DNA of 64,000 nt from positions 193,800 to 257,799 of the forward strand of contig JAJEKB010020521.1 in NCBI GenBank assembly GCA_022393335.1. Direction: 5' to 3'. The DNA comes from Macrotrachela quadricornifera. Lineage: Eukaryota; Rotifera; Eurotatoria; Philodinida; Philodinidae. Position numbers and translations under genes: made by a program. The notes beneath the pieces are model-generated. The model had not been told where the DNA came from, did no database searches, and saw only the letters and a program-made list of their open reading frames with translations. Shown here in pieces: positions 49,086 to 62,549 of the stretch. Position 1 is the first letter of the stretch. The number at the start of each line of letters is the position of its first letter.

Positions 49086-50069
49086 TTAATATGATGATTG
49101 AACGAATTGCAAATCATACCTAAAAAGAAAACAAAGAAAAAATTTCTTAATATTAATCTATTAATATTATACCATTGATTAATTTCTTCACCATGACTAC
49201 CAAGATTATCCAATGGAATCGATATCTTAATAAGAAAAAAAATAAATAAATAATTAATTTTTTTTCAATAAATTTTTCATACTTCTCGTTCACGAGGTGC
49301 AACCGGATCAGTTTTATTTTCTACATTAACATATAAATTTAATTTAATCACATTTTTATATGTTAGACAAAATGACATTGGTTCTTTCCATGAAATAGCT
49401 GCATTTTCTACAACGATTCTTGAATGTTTTTCCATATCATCATCAACATCTGGTCCAATTAATATAAATGTTAAATGCATTTCAGGAGAATGTATTTGTC
49501 CAGGTCGTATTAAACCTTGACCATCAAGCATTTGAACAATTAATTTACTTCGTTCATTATCATATCGAATTGATAAATGTATACGACCAATTTTTGAATC
49601 AGGATGTACAACTGGATCATATTCTGCAATACTACTACTTCGATGTTCAACTCTAACATTATCATCTGATATATGATGTTCACCAGATTCTTTTTCGGCA
49701 ACACGTGAACGAAAATCTTCATCTTGTAAACGACATAAATCCGATTTTTCTTTTACTACTTCACCTGATGGTTGATGTTCAAGAGTGTGAATATGTCTTT
49801 CAGAATCAAAAGTAATTGTTTCATTTAATTCACCACGAGGTATTGGTTTATCATTATCTAAACCTTGCATATTAGATGTAACAGGCTTTTTACATTCTTC
49901 ATTCTAAAATTAAAGAATTATTCTTGTTAAATATCTTCAAATACAAAAAATAAATATTCTTTCTTACATCTTTATCGTCACTTTTTAACCAGGTAGACAT
50001 GTAGAACACAACAGTAATTATGACACAGATAACTACCGCTAAACAAACTTCGCAAAAATTTATAGACAT
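49086..50069 (-). CDS. Membrane-anchored single C2-domain protein
   Basis: Four exons. The N-terminus SINFCEVCLAVVICVIITVV is a single transmembrane helix without cleavage signs, followed by a charged linker of about 90 residues, then one C2-like domain from about residue 130. That domain begins GRIHLSIRYDNERSKLIVQM, with later LTFILIGPD, WKEPMSFCL and KLNLYVNV strands, and ends NQWYDLQF before the stop. The arrangement, TM-linker-C2, resembles synaptotagmins and related trafficking proteins, but those usually have two C2 domains. The calcium-binding Asp clusters are not evident, so calcium-independent binding is more likely. The last intron is 53 bp. SAMHD1 starts 165 bp downstream. Precise family is not identified. 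Confidence 0.75.
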
Positions 50070-50454
50070 TTTGTTTTTTGTCTATATCGTAGATTATCTA
50101 TATATAATCGAATAGTTAAACTGTTATCTCAATAGAAAAAACAGTTTAAAAAAAAGTGATTGGTTATTTTAAATTATTTGATAGATGTCATTTTAAATTA
50201 AAAAGAATATAACTTTTCAATTCTAAAAATTTCATTAAAAAAACATAATAAAAAATATTCAAAAAAAAATTTTTTATAAAAAATAAAACTTTTACAAAAA
50301 AAATAAATTTCATTTCTAAGTGAAGGTTTAGAAAATAAATGTGAAGAAATAAACAAGATGACGGCGAATACAAATCGACATTATTCTTTTTATTTTATTA
50401 AATATAACAGTAAATTTTATTTTATTTTTTTGTGTTTTCAGATCTTTTCCTACA
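50070..50454. promoter_or_regulatory. Divergent intergenic region (C2 protein / RPS25)
   Basis: This 385 bp region lies between divergent start codons and must contain both promoters. Just before the RPS25 start, TTTTTTGTGTTTTCAG reads as a splice acceptor. No TATA motif can be separated from the AT-rich background. Confidence 0.4.
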
Positions 50455-50980
50455 ATGCCGGCTAAAGCAGCTCAACCAAAAAAAAAAGAAAAAGAAGCAT
50501 CCGGAGGTGGTTCATCTGGTGGCAAAGCTAAAAAGAAGAAATGGTCGAAAGGAAAAGTTCGAGATAAACTTAATAACATGGTGAATTATTTTATTTTATT
50601 TATAAATTTCAAATCTTATTTTAATAATAAAATAAAATTTTTAGGTCTTATTCGACAAACCAACATATGATAAATGTGTCAAAGATTTGCCACAATATAA
50701 ATTAATCACACCAGCTATTGTTTGTGAACGTTTTAAAGTTCGAGGTTCACTTGCTCGTTCAATAATTCGTGAACTTGTTCGTCGTGGTCTTATACGATCT
50801 GTTGTTAAACATAGTCGACAAGAAATTTATACACGATCAACTAAAGAAGATGCACCAGGTGATCAAGATGTAGCTAAAGAAGGTGCATCTGAAAAGAAAG
50901 AAGGTGGTGGTGGTAAAAAAGGTGGCAAAAAAGCAGCTAAAGAAGAAGCCGCAGCTGCTGCTGAAGAAGCCATGGCTTAA
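50455..50980 (+). CDS. RPS25: 40S ribosomal protein S25
   Basis: Two exons, 50455-50580 and 50645-50980, encode 153 residues. The basic N-terminus [14 protein letters not shown] runs into [17 protein letters not shown], then [10 protein letters not shown], the winged-helix core [18 protein letters not shown] and [12 protein letters not shown], and HSRQEIYTR. These are the standard eS25 blocks; the protein sits in the 40S head near the E site and matters for IRES-dependent initiation in other animals. The C-terminus is about 30 residues longer than vertebrate S25, with a Lys/Gly then Glu/Ala run ([13 protein letters not shown]). DCAF7 starts 134 bp downstream on the same strand. Confidence 0.97.
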
Positions 50981-51113
50981 TAAATATATAAAAATCAAAT
51001 GTATAACAGCTATAGTTTTTTTTGTTATTGTTTTTAAATAAAAAAAAACATAAGAAGAAGAAAAACTAAAAATCAACAAGAAAAATTCATCTTTCTTTTT
51101 TTTTTTTATAGAT

Positions 51114-52456
51114 ATGTCATCTACTTCTGCTAATAATTCTCAAACTAAACGAAAAGAAATTTATAAATATGAAGCACCATGGATGGTTTATGCTATGAAT
51201 TGGTCAATTAGACCAGATAAACGATTTCGTCTTGCACTTGGATCATTTGTTGAAGAATATAATAATAAAGTAAAATAGATATTATTTAAAAATTTTTTTA
51301 TTTTATCTCTATTTTTAGGTACAAATTGTTTCACTTGATGAAGAAACATCAGAATTTATTGCACGATCAACATTTGATCATCCATATCCAACAACAAAAG
51401 TTATGTGGATACCTGATACAGTAAAAAATAATAATAAAAACATACGTATATATATTATTTCTTTGTTTAATAGAAAGGTGCTTTTCCTGATTTATTAGCA
51501 ACAAGTGGTGATTATTTACGTGTTTGGCAAACAAGTGATAGTGGTACACGACTTGAATGTTTGCTTAATAATGTACAATAATGCTATTGTTTTCAATTGA
51601 ATAAATCATTTTGTTTTTGGATTTAATTTAGAATAAAAATTCTGATTTTTGTGCACCATTAACATCATTTGATTGGAATGAAATTGATCCAAATTTAATT
51701 GGTACATCAAGTATTGATACAACTTGTACAATATGGGGTCTTGAAGTAAATAACAAAACAAAATTATTTTTTAAATAATATTTTAATTATTTTTTTTAGA
51801 CAGGACAAGCTATTGGTCGAACAAATCCAGTTAGTGGACATGTTCGAACACAATTAATTGCACATGATAAAGAAGTATATGATATTGCATTTAGTCGTGG
51901 TGGTGGTGGTCGTGATATGTTTGCATCAGTTGGTGCTGATGGTTCAGTACGAATGTTTGATTTACGTCATTTAGAACATTCAACAATTATTTATGAAGAT
52001 CCTCAACATCATTCATTATTACGTCTTGCATGGAATAAACAAGATCCCAATTATTTATCAACATTTGCTATTGATTCAATGGAAATAATTATTCTTGATG
52101 TACGAATACCATGTACACCAGTTGCACGTCTTAATAATCATCGATCAGGTGTTAATGGTATTGCTTGGGCACCACATTCTGCATGTCATATTTGTACTGC
52201 TGGTTTGTATATATATATTTATTTTTGAAAGAATAATATTAATCAAAAAAAAATAATTAGCTTTGTTTTTTCTTTTTATTAAGGTGATGATAGACAAGCA
52301 TTAATTTGGGATATTCAACAAATGCCACGAGCTATTGAAGATCCAATTCTTGCTTATACAGCTGAAGGTGAAATAAATCAAGTACAATGGAGTACAACAC
52401 AACCAGATTGGATTGCAATTTGTTTTAATAATTTTCTTGAAATCTTACGTGTGTAG
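51114..52456 (+). CDS. DCAF7: DCAF7 / WDR68 WD40-repeat protein
   Basis: Seven exons encode about 340 residues, the usual length. Highly conserved blocks: [79 protein letters not shown] and [18 protein letters not shown] repeats continue through the fifth exon, and the final exon has [15 protein letters not shown] and [11 protein letters not shown]. In other animals DCAF7 is a scaffold for DYRK1A/B and HIPK2 kinases and a CUL4-DDB1 substrate receptor. The ATG lies 2 bp after an acceptor-like TTTTTTTATAG, suggesting trans-splicing or a 5' intron, and the gene follows RPS25 closely. Confidence 0.96.
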
Positions 52457-52927
52457 TTTCACTTTCTTTTTCTCTTTTTGTTCTTTCTCATTTAATGTAG
52501 ACTAGTCTATTGTTTTATCACTTTATATAAATAATATAAATAACATTTGTGTTTAAATACGTTTATTTGTTTTTTTTTTCTTTACTAACTGTACAGTTTT
52601 GTTTTTTGTTGTTCTGAATGATGAAAATCTCTTTCTTCCGACAATATCGCAGAGTTTATTTCGTTCTTTTTTTTGTATCAAAAAAAACAAATAGAATTTA
52701 ATTCATATTAAAAAAAAATTAACAGATGGCGTAACAATAAAAAAAAGATTTTTTCATTTTCTTTTTTTATTTTTCATTTAAACATCAATATGAAGGACAA
52801 ATTTCTTTTTGATGAACAACCAATCATAGACATCTCTTTATTATGTATATAAATACTATGACAAACACTTGATTGTATGCCATTTTAGATTTTCTTTTTT
52901 TTTTCTTTTGTGTATTAAACTTTTATT
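52457..52927. other. Intergenic stretch between DCAF7 and H4
   Basis: T-rich and A-rich runs, no gene recognised. It should hold the DCAF7 3' UTR and the H4 promoter; an acceptor-like CCATTTTAG lies about 37 bp before the H4 start. Confidence 0.5.
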
Positions 52928-53523
<596 letters not shown>

Positions 53524-53689
53524 AAAAAGAAGAATGAAGAAAAATATAATAAAAAATAAAATAATATTTCATGTTGTGTGTTAGTACGTTAATTATTGTA
53601 AATTTTCTGAAAGTTCCTGCTTTGTCTTACTTATTTTCTGTATTGTATCGTATATAATTGAAAAAGTTTCTCTTGTCTTTATGTTTGCA

Positions 53690-53695
53690 AATAAA
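53690..53695 (+). terminator. Poly(A) signal of the H4 gene
   Basis: AATAAA lies 167 bp after the H4 stop codon, shortly before the convergent TRMT2A stop. In this AT-rich sequence the hexamer may occur by chance, so the assignment rests on position. Confidence 0.5.
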
Positions 53696-53728
53696 GAATT
53701 ACAAAAAAAATAACACACAACAATTTAA

Positions 53729-56337
53729 TTATCGTTGAAACAAAATGAAAAGTTCATAATGTGGTGTATGTGGAAATAAATCAACAGCTGTTGTTGTTAT
53801 TATTTCAAATGATTCACCTTGATAAGCTCTTGATCGTGGACGAGTTAAACTAAAAAGAATATTAAATTATATAAATTCTATGCAATAAAAAAAATCTATA
53901 TACTCAATAAGATTATGTGTTGCTAATTGTGGATTACATGCAATATAACCTAAGATTTTAATATTTTCAGCAGAACGTAATGTTTGAATTACTTTTCGAT
54001 CTAATTATAATAGAATAATGATATATTTTTTTTTAAATATAAAAATTTTAGTATGCTTACGAACACCAGCACGTGGTGGATCAAGAATAGCAACAAGTCT
54101 TTGTTGATTATATTTATTAACTAATTTATGAATAACATTTTCAATTTTTTCAGCAATAAATTCAATATTATTAATATCTAAATAATATAATCTATAAAAT
54201 TGATATAAAAAAAAATAATTTCTATTCTTACTATTTAATTGAGCATTACGTTTTGCATCTTCAACAGCATCTTTATTCATTTCAATTCCAATAACTTGTT
54301 TAACATTATTTGCTAATGTAATACCAATTGTTCCTGTTCCACAACATATATCAAGTAGAACAGTTTCACTATCTAATTTCATTGAATCTTTTATTAATGA
54401 ATAAAGTACTTCAGCTCCTTGTGTATTAGCTTTAAAAAGAAAAAGGTCAATTTAATAAAATAAAAAGAAATTTTAAAATTACCTTGAAAAAATGCTTTTG
54501 CTGATACATGAAATTGAAAATCAAATAATTTTTCAACAATATACTACAAAAAAAAAAGAATATCGATTGATATTTAGAGAATTGAAAATTCTAATTAATT
54601 TTCAAACTTACCGAATCTCCTAATAGAATATCACTTTGAATAATTTCATTTCCAGCTCTATAAAAACTTCATATTAATAAAATATTTTTTTGTATTTTTA
54701 AAATTCTTACTTATTTTTTTCTAAATTAAATATAATATTTGTAACTTTACAAATACTTCCATCTCCTATTGTAAAATAATTTAATAATTCTTTTTTTTCT
54801 TGATCTATTTCATCCTAAATAAAAAACCTTTTACATGAATATATGTATTTATTTTATTAATGAACCATTGATAATTGATTTTGACAAAATGAAATCATAA
54901 TCATTATATAACCTAAACGACTTGTTCGTACTGTTAATTGTCTCCAACAACCAAGATGAGTTTCAGCTGAATACCATGCAGTTGAACGAGATCGAATATA
55001 ATCTTGAAAATGCTTGAAAATAAAACAAAATATTATTTGAAATATTTCAAAAAAGAAAAGATTTCATTTATCTAACTTGAACAACGAGTTTCATTTGATC
55101 AGGTACATTTTTACAAATACTGGGACTACCAACTCGATCAATACCAAAACGATATTCTCCTAAGAAAATAAAAGTTACCAGATAATTTATTTTTTATGGG
55201 TGAATATCATTTACCATAACGAAAACCAACAATTTTATCTAAAAATAAATATAATTAATATTAAAATAATTTTTTTTGGAAAATTTTACCATTTCCACAT
55301 GAAAATTCACATTTATTTCGATATCCATCAATAATAGGCTTAAAAAAAAAATTTGTATCTTTTTATTTAATAAATATATATATTTAATTTTTTCTTACTG
55401 AAGGTTTAATTCCTTCAAAAGGAATAGTAATAGTTTTTGAACTAAATCAATTCAAAATCTTTTTTTTTATTCATTTGAATATTTTATTTTTACTTTGTTT
55501 CTCTTATTTTTTGTTCGAGTCCTGTTAAAAATTCTTGAATAATTGTTGATTTTTTTATTAATTGTTCTTCATATGATAAATTCCATAATGGTGTAGCTGA
55601 ATTTTGAATTCTAAAATAATCTCAAATGTAATTATAGATAAGAAAAAAAAAACTTTATATTATTCATACTTAATTTCATCAGGTAAATCTGATTCTATTT
55701 GATTATCGGCCTGTCGATCACGTTTATTATCATCTAATTAGCTAATGTACAAGATGAAAATTAAAATGAAATAAATTTATTTACTTTTTTTAGATTTTGT
55801 TGATCGAAACATAATATCTACTGCTGGTTTCGCATGCTAATAAATAGAAAAATTTATATTTTATATTAGAAATAAATATGAACTTACTGATACTTCAATT
55901 CGATTTCCTCGATATGTCCATCCTGTAAGTAATTTTAAACCTTTTTCTCTATCTTCTTCATTTCTATGAAATAAAATTGAATAAAAATTTTTGTATGAGA
56001 ATAATTTTCATTTACCGAAAATTAACATAAGCATGTGTAGCTGATTGTGGTACTTTTATTTTAACAAAATCAACACCTAATAATTTGAGTTTTTTCTTTA
56101 AATCCTAAAAATTTAATAAAAGAGAAGAAAAAACAAATGATTTTATTTAAATAAATAAATAAATTAATTAAAACTTACACCAAAACCAAAATATTTTGGT
56201 AGATTATTTAATTCAAGTTTATATCGTTCCGATGTATATTCATCTCGAGCAAGATAACCTTTTTCTTCAACTTTAGGTTCAACTGATGATTCAACAGGTT
56301 CATCTGCTATTGATGTTTCGACTTCTTCTTCATTCAT
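53729..56337 (-). CDS. TRMT2A: TRMT2A-like tRNA (uracil-5-)-methyltransferase
   Basis: About thirteen exons. The N-terminal part, after MNEEEVETSIADEP, has an RRM-like domain (YKLELNNLPKYFGFGDLKKK, then HAYVNFRNEEDREKGLKLL). The body carries family blocks KPIIDGYRNKCEFSCG, FRYGEYRFGIDRVG and HVSAKAFFQANT. The catalytic part has the SAM-binding LLDICCGTGTIG, IGIEMNKDAVEDAKRNA, the ILDPPRAGV block, and IACNPQLATHN with the nucleophilic Cys. Family function: forms m5U54 (T54) in cytosolic tRNA. The catalytic residues look intact. The ATG follows directly on TTGTTTTAG, an acceptor, so an upstream non-coding exon or trans-splicing is likely. RPL7 starts divergently 426 bp away. Confidence 0.92.
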
Positions 56338-56763
56338 CTAAAACAAATATTGAAAAAATAGAATTGAATGAAAAAAATCAATTAATCGTGTTTAAATTTC
56401 AAATTATTACAGCAGCGACAATATTCTATGACTCATTTTTTAATCAATTATTACCAATCAGAAGAAGGCGGTTGAATTCCAAACATTAAAATCTTTAATA
56501 TAACTCATTAATTTCTTTAAATTTAATAAATAAATTTTTTTTAAATTATTTAAAAAATTTCAAAATCTTAATAATTAAAAATCATTTTCTATTGGTTTAT
56601 AATATAATATAGAAAAGTATGGATTCCAAAAAAAAAGAAAACAATTCCTCCATCTGAGATAATTGTATTCGTTTAGTTAATTGAGAAAAATTTACTTTGA
56701 CAATAAATTTTTATCTTTTTGTTATTTTTTTTAGATCCATCATTTTCAAATTTATTCTTCATA
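56338..56763. promoter_or_regulatory. Divergent intergenic region (TRMT2A / RPL7)
   Basis: This 426 bp region separates the TRMT2A and RPL7 starts and must contain both promoters. On the plus strand, a TTATTTTTTTTAG acceptor lies about 29 bp before the RPL7 ATG. Confidence 0.4.
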
Positions 56764-57832
56764 ATGACTGATACGTATGTTTTAATTATTAATTTTTTTT
56801 TTTTGGAAGATGATTATTGTTTTTATTAAATAGCGTCAAAAAGATGGACACAAAAACAACAAAAACAAAAAAGGATGTTCAAAAAGTACCAGAAATTTTA
56901 TTAAAAAAACGTAAAATTTATGCTGATCTTAAAGCAAAACGTCTTCGTGGTCAAGTACAAGCTTCAAAAGTAAATTATAATTTTTCTTTTTCTAATTTTC
57001 AATCCCTTTTTTTTTTTAAATATTTATTTAGAATAAAAAATATAAACGTTTAGTTATATTTAAACGAGCCGAAAAATACGTTAGTGAATATCGTAAGAAA
57101 GAACGTGATTTAATTCGTCTTAAACGTTCAGCTAAAGTTCGTCAAAATTATCATGTTGAAGGTGAACCAACACTTGCTTTTGTTATTCGTATTCGTGGGT
57201 ATGTTTATAACAAAAAACCCAAACATATATTGTTTTTTTTTTTTGATTAAATATTTAATTTAGTATTCGTGGTGTACATCCACGTGTAAAACAAGTTTTA
57301 CGTTTATTTCGTTTACGTCAAATAAATAATGGTGTCTTTGTTAAACTTAATAAAGCTACTATTCAAATGTTACGTATTGCTGAACCATATATTGCATGGG
57401 GTTATCCAAATTTAAAATCAGTCCGTGAACTTGTCTATAAACGTGGATTCGGTAAAGTTAATAAACAACGTATACCATTATCGGATAATAGTGTTATCGA
57501 AAAATCTCTCGGTAAATAAAGAAGCAAAGAAAATGATTTTTTTTTTATAAAATATTTATAATTATAGGTAAACAAGATATCATTTGTATGGAAGATCTTG
57601 TTCATGAAATATTCACTGTTGGAGAAAATTTTAAGAAAGCATCAAATTTTCTTTGGCCATTTAAACTTAATAATCCAAAAGGTAATAATTGAATTTTATT
57701 TAATAAATATTTATTTCTATTTCTATTAATATTATAGGTGGCTGGCGTAAGAAAGCTAATCATTTTGCTGATGGAGGTGATTTTGGTAATCGTGAACAAT
57801 ATATAAATCAATTGTTACGTAAAATGGTTTAG
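56764..57832 (+). CDS. RPL7: 60S ribosomal protein L7
   Basis: Five or six exons; the first is only 11 nt (56764-56774) and joins 56834 in frame (MTDTVKKMD). Conserved uL30 blocks follow: [79 protein letters not shown] and [20 protein letters not shown], then [16 protein letters not shown]. The C-terminus [19 protein letters not shown] is typical. Length near 240 residues agrees with animal L7. An alternative start is the ATG at 56844 in exon 2, but the acceptor position and reading frame favour 56764. Confidence 0.96.
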
Positions 57833-58208
57833 ACGTGTTATAAACAGATTTTTTTTCACGTTCTATTCTATTTTTTATGCTCATCATCAGCAGCATGAGA
57901 ATAACGAAATAAAAAAAGAAAAGAATATTATTAAGATTTTTCATTGTTTTTAATAAAACAATTATTACAAAAAAAAAAGTTTGATTTTCAATTGTAAGTC
58001 AATTTTAAATATTGAAATTTGTTATATACAAATTTTTCAATTGATTTTTGACTTTACATTGAATATAGAAAAATAATAATTCTAACAAACTTTATAAATT
58101 ACAAGCAAAGTTTTCTTGTCTGTCTTCGAAATACGTCTTCAAGATATAATTCAAATTTCTAGCTTTTATTTTAGAAAAAAAACTTTCTTTCATTATAAAG
58201 AATTTTAT
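57833..58208. other. Convergent intergenic stretch (RPL7 / SCHIP1)
   Basis: 3' UTR sequence of two convergent genes, AT-rich, with no further feature. Confidence 0.5.
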
Positions 58209-59574
58209 TAAATAAACATTGCTTTTTTTAAAAGATTTTTAAAGATAGATTTTTTCGAACTATCTTGTTCAAGATGTTTTATATCATAAATATGTTGTTT
58301 TGATTCATTTAATGATGATTGCTTTGATAAATTCATTGTACGTTCTTGTAATCGTCTAAATTAAAAGAAACAAAAAATGAAAAATACTAAATTCATATAT
58401 ATTTATTTTATTTACTTTGTTAAATCTTCAATATCAACAAGTATTGAATCTTGTTCCATACTTAATGAATCTCTTTCAATTAAAAGATTAACTAATTCAT
58501 CATTATTCACTTAAAAAAAATTTAAATAATTTTTTTTTTAAATAAATCTTTTAATACTTTCAATTTGATTATATAAATCATTAACAATCACTTGTAATTG
58601 ACCAATATTCATTTCTTCAAGTATTTCAATATTTAAAGATTTTTCATTGTATGTCTCAATTCCAACCTTGAATATAAATATGAATATATCATTATATTTT
58701 ATTTATAAATACATACAATATTATAAATTGATGGTCTTTTCTTTTTTAATATTTGTCTTTCTATTTCAACTTGCATTCGAGCCATTTTTGCACTAAGTAC
58801 AAAAGCAAGTTTGGCTTTTTCCTAAATATAAACTTTTTTTTTTATTTAATAAAAGAAAAAAAAAATTGTTACTTTTAATTTTTCTTGTTCTGTATAAATA
58901 TCTTTATTTATATTTGTTATAGAAGATGAATTTGATTCATTTATTTCATGGTGTTCATTATTCAAACCTGTGAATATAAAAATTTTCTTTTTTATATTCT
59001 TCTTGATCGAAAATTGATACAGATAAAAAAAATTTTTTATTTTCTGTTTTTTTTCTACGTTTAGTCTTAGAAATCGTCACAGAGTAATTACTTTTCTTTA
59101 TACTTTGGACTTGTACATCAAAAGACTGAATAACCTAATCAAAATGAGATATAATTATTTACAAATTTCGAACTCGCATTTTATTTCCATCATGTCACAA
59201 AAAATGTCATTATTAAATCACATGTCATGTAAAAAAACATGTACTCTTGCAACATCCGAACAATTTTTCTCATTCTATCCTATGATAATCTCTGGTATGT
59301 GTAATATTTTTATTATAAATAATGATTAATAATATAGTCTTTATTTACCTTGTTGATGAATTGTAATGAATGTATTTTCAGCATAATCATCATTTTCATA
59401 TTCTGAATCATTATCAATAAATTCATCACGAGCCTATAAAAAAAAAGAAAAGAAATAAATAATGAATAAAAAAAGAAAACTAATTTTTATTTTAAATTTA
59501 GTAATAATTTATTTATTAATCTAACTAACTTGTAAACATTCATGCCATTTCCAACGAGTTTTACTATGTACCAT
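58209..59574 (-). CDS. SCHIP1-like (schwannomin-interacting protein) coiled-coil protein
   Basis: Seven short exons encode about 210 residues. The N-terminus MVHSKTRWKWHECLQARDEF is followed by an acidic segment (DNDSEYENDDYAE). The C-terminal half is coiled coil with the family signature: MNIGQLQVIVNDLYNQIE, then NNDELVNLLIERDSL and MEQDSILVDIEDLTKRLQER. This closely follows vertebrate SCHIP1 / IQCJ-SCHIP1, which binds merlin (NF2) and ankyrin-G and acts at membrane and axon initial segment scaffolds. The preceding helix (KAKLAFVLSAKMARMQVEIE) also fits. The C-terminal tail is basic and not conserved. The start codon at 59574 is the first in frame. No IQ motif is visible, so this corresponds to the SCHIP1 part only. 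Confidence 0.85.
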
Positions 59575-61504
59575 TATCAAAGCAATAATAAAAATATTCT
59601 TCTCGACAAGTGAACTTATTTTGTATTTTTATCATCGATTGTAATTCTTTTTTCCGGAAAAGAAAAATAAGAGACTAGCAAAGAATTTTTTTTTTTGTTT
59701 CATTATCATTCTACTAATATCTTCATTGTTATTATTCGATAAAAAATTCGATCCGAATGATGACAACAAGTAGCTCTTTTGTCATCGGACCGTGATTAAT
59801 TTCATCATGCATATGTCAACATCTTATTTTAGATTATCGACCTTGAAGAAATCAAAACTCAATTTTATTTTTATCCATAGAGAAAAAATTCATATTAATA
59901 ATAAATTACTAGATTTATTACAAATTAATATTTAGTTAATTTACTTACTTTTAATTTCAATTGAAAATTATCTAAATTATAATCAAATTTTATTTTATTA
60001 TTATAAAGATAGTACATATATAAATCCATAGTAAAACTAAAGAAAATACTGTTAGAAATAGAAGCTTTCTAATTGAAAATGACTAAGATATTCTTTCTGT
60101 AAATGATGAGAAAGAGATAAGAGGCGTTATGTTCTTTAATGGAATAGTAATGGTGACATTGTTAAAAAGAAAAAAAAACGGAAGAGAAAATGATTATGAA
60201 GTGTACTATATACGTAATATTGCATTAGTCCTTTTTTTTTTATAGAAATATATAATGATTGGCAAATACTAGGATATATATTTTTAAGTATCATTAATTT
60301 CTTTTTTTTTTATATAGACTTCGAATGTTGAATATTATGTAATTATATTAATTTGTATCATTCGTTGTGTTTTTTTTATATGATTGTTATGATAATTAAA
60401 GATTTTCATTAAAAAAAAAATGCGAAGAAAGATTTTCAAAAATAAGTACTACTTCATTGTTTTGAATAATATTTTATATACTATAGCATTTTCTTCAGAT
60501 TGAATGTATACATGGCAATTAAACAGATGAATAATCAAAAATCTTGGGAGTTTAAAAAAGAAGGTTAATATATATTTATTTTTTTAATAATAAATTAACT
60601 GAATTAATTGAATACGATTTCATGCTGAATAGTTCTTCAATATCAATGCATGAAAATAGTCTATGTACCATTTTTGTTAGACGTAATAGAGATAAACAAC
60701 ATTAGCATATTATACCATAGAAAATTGTTTTATTTAATTAACAAAAGATATAATATATTCAAGTTAGATTTACAAACTTTGTTAAAGACCTTCATTTGAA
60801 AAGTTAAAAAAAAAATACCGTTAAAACAAACATTAATGTTTGTATAGAGTGATTATTATAAAAGAAAAATAAGTAAAGCTATTATTTTAATGTAATAAAC
60901 TCAAAATAGAATATATCGATAATTATAAAATTTATATTTTTTATCTATAGAAAACAATGCAATCCATTTGCGCTTTTTTTCACTAACAAAAACGCTTATT
61001 TTGAAAATAAAAATTCAAAAACTTGATGTTCAAGCTTGCAGGATATGAATATTTTAGGACAAGGTAAGGTTATCATGCTCTGTGATAGCATGTTTGAGAT
61101 GTAATGCTAATATACAGCTTGCAAAATCATTCCACTTTTTTTTTAATCTTTCTTTACATGAACGATAAGAATAGTAAAAATTATCAACAAATTATTTGCT
61201 TATTTTGAAATTATTTCACTAAACTATCACCATTTTTACAGCTGTAAAAAAGAAAAAATATAGAAATTTTTTTTTTTGAAATATTAATAATACAATTATA
61301 CCATACAACCTAGCGATCATTTACATGAATACAGATGGTGAATGGTTTCTTTTACCAACCATTCTCTATATATTTATAATAACGCTACAGTCAATGTGCT
61401 AGCCAGCTGTCATGATAAATAATAGACTATAGCTATTTATTTCCTTCCTGAATGATTTTATTATAGTTTCTTTTGAAAAAACTTTCTTTTTTTTTCATTT
61501 TGTC
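59575..61504. other. Gene-poor intergenic stretch (SCHIP1 / PGAM5 divergent)
   Basis: About 1.9 kb of AT-rich sequence with many A and T runs. No gene or repeat structure was recognised. It includes the promoters of the divergent flanking genes. Confidence 0.5.
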
Positions 61505-62549
61505 ATGTATGGAATATCAAAGAATAGTCTTCAACAAAAATCATTAGCTTCACAAATGTGTGTCATCTGTTTGCATTTAATACAACGTTTTTTAGCAATG
61601 CGATTTATAGCTGGAATTTTTACGGGAATTATTTTTACAATATTATTTTATCATCGTAAAGAACCAATTGAACAACCTAAATTTCGTCATGATCAATCAA
61701 AATTTGAATATGAAAAAAATCAAGTATTATTAGATAATATTGATACAAATAATTCACCTACATGGAATAGTTCATGGGATGGGTATGATTAATTTAAAAA
61801 GAAAAAAAGAAAAGAATTTATATTGTTTATTTTTATAGTTTAAAAAAAACTAATACATGGCCACGACATCTTTATTTAATTCGACATGGTCAATATTATG
61901 ATAATGCTCGAACATTAGATGAAATGAAATTAACATTACTTGGTAGAGAACAATTAGAATATACAGGAAAACGTTTAAATCAATTGAATGTACAATTTGA
62001 TCGTCTTATTCATTCTGGTATGGTTCGAGCATTAGAAAGTGCTATGATAATTAATGAACAATTAAGTTCAAAACTTCAATTAATTGAAGATAAAAATTTA
62101 ACTGAAGGTTTACCTATTGCACCTATTCCTTATGTTGGTATATCACAACGAGATGTTGATGTAAGAAAAACATAAATTTGTTGTATTTTAATTAAGAAAA
62201 AATAAAAAAAATTAATTAGGCTTATGGTGATAAAGGAAGGATTGATACAGCTTTTGCAACATATTTTCACCGATCATCTGGTAATCAACGTAAAGAAACA
62301 CATGATATAATTGTATTTCATGCAAATATTTTACGTTATTTTATTTGCAAGTAAAATTTAATATAAAAATTTGTTTTTTTTTTCTATTTTTATTATTTAA
62401 GAATAATGCAATTTCCAACTCAAGGATGGTTACGAATAGCATTAAATCATGGTTCAATAACACAAATAACAATTTTAAGTGATGGAAGTGTTATTATGAA
62501 AACGGTGGGTGATAGTGGCTTTATTCCATCGAATAAAGTAACATTCTAG
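61505..62549 (+). CDS. PGAM5: PGAM5-like mitochondrial Ser/Thr phosphatase
   Basis: Four exons. The N-terminus has a hydrophobic membrane segment, MRFIAGIFTGIIFTILFY, followed by KFEYEKNQ and a TWNSSWDG segment typical of the PGAM5 linker (the WD-G-W-region). The histidine phosphatase domain has the catalytic LYLIRHGQYYD, then LTLLGREQLEYTGKRL, IHSGMVRALESAMII, LTEGLPIAP, VFHANILRYF with the second catalytic His, and QGWLRIALNHGSITQITI, ending VGDSGFIPSNKVTF. Vertebrate PGAM5 sits in the inner mitochondrial membrane, is cleaved under stress by PARL, and regulates mitophagy and cell-death signalling as a dodecamer. Several in-frame ATGs precede the membrane helix (61505 and two later), so the start is uncertain; the one at 61604-ish, MRF, would be a shorter choice. 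Confidence 0.92.

Noticed and set aside
56450..56490. Possible upstream coding exon of TRMT2A starting MFGIQPPSSD
   Set aside because: Splicing its donor to the acceptor at the TRMT2A ATG creates an immediate stop; at most it is a 5' UTR exon.
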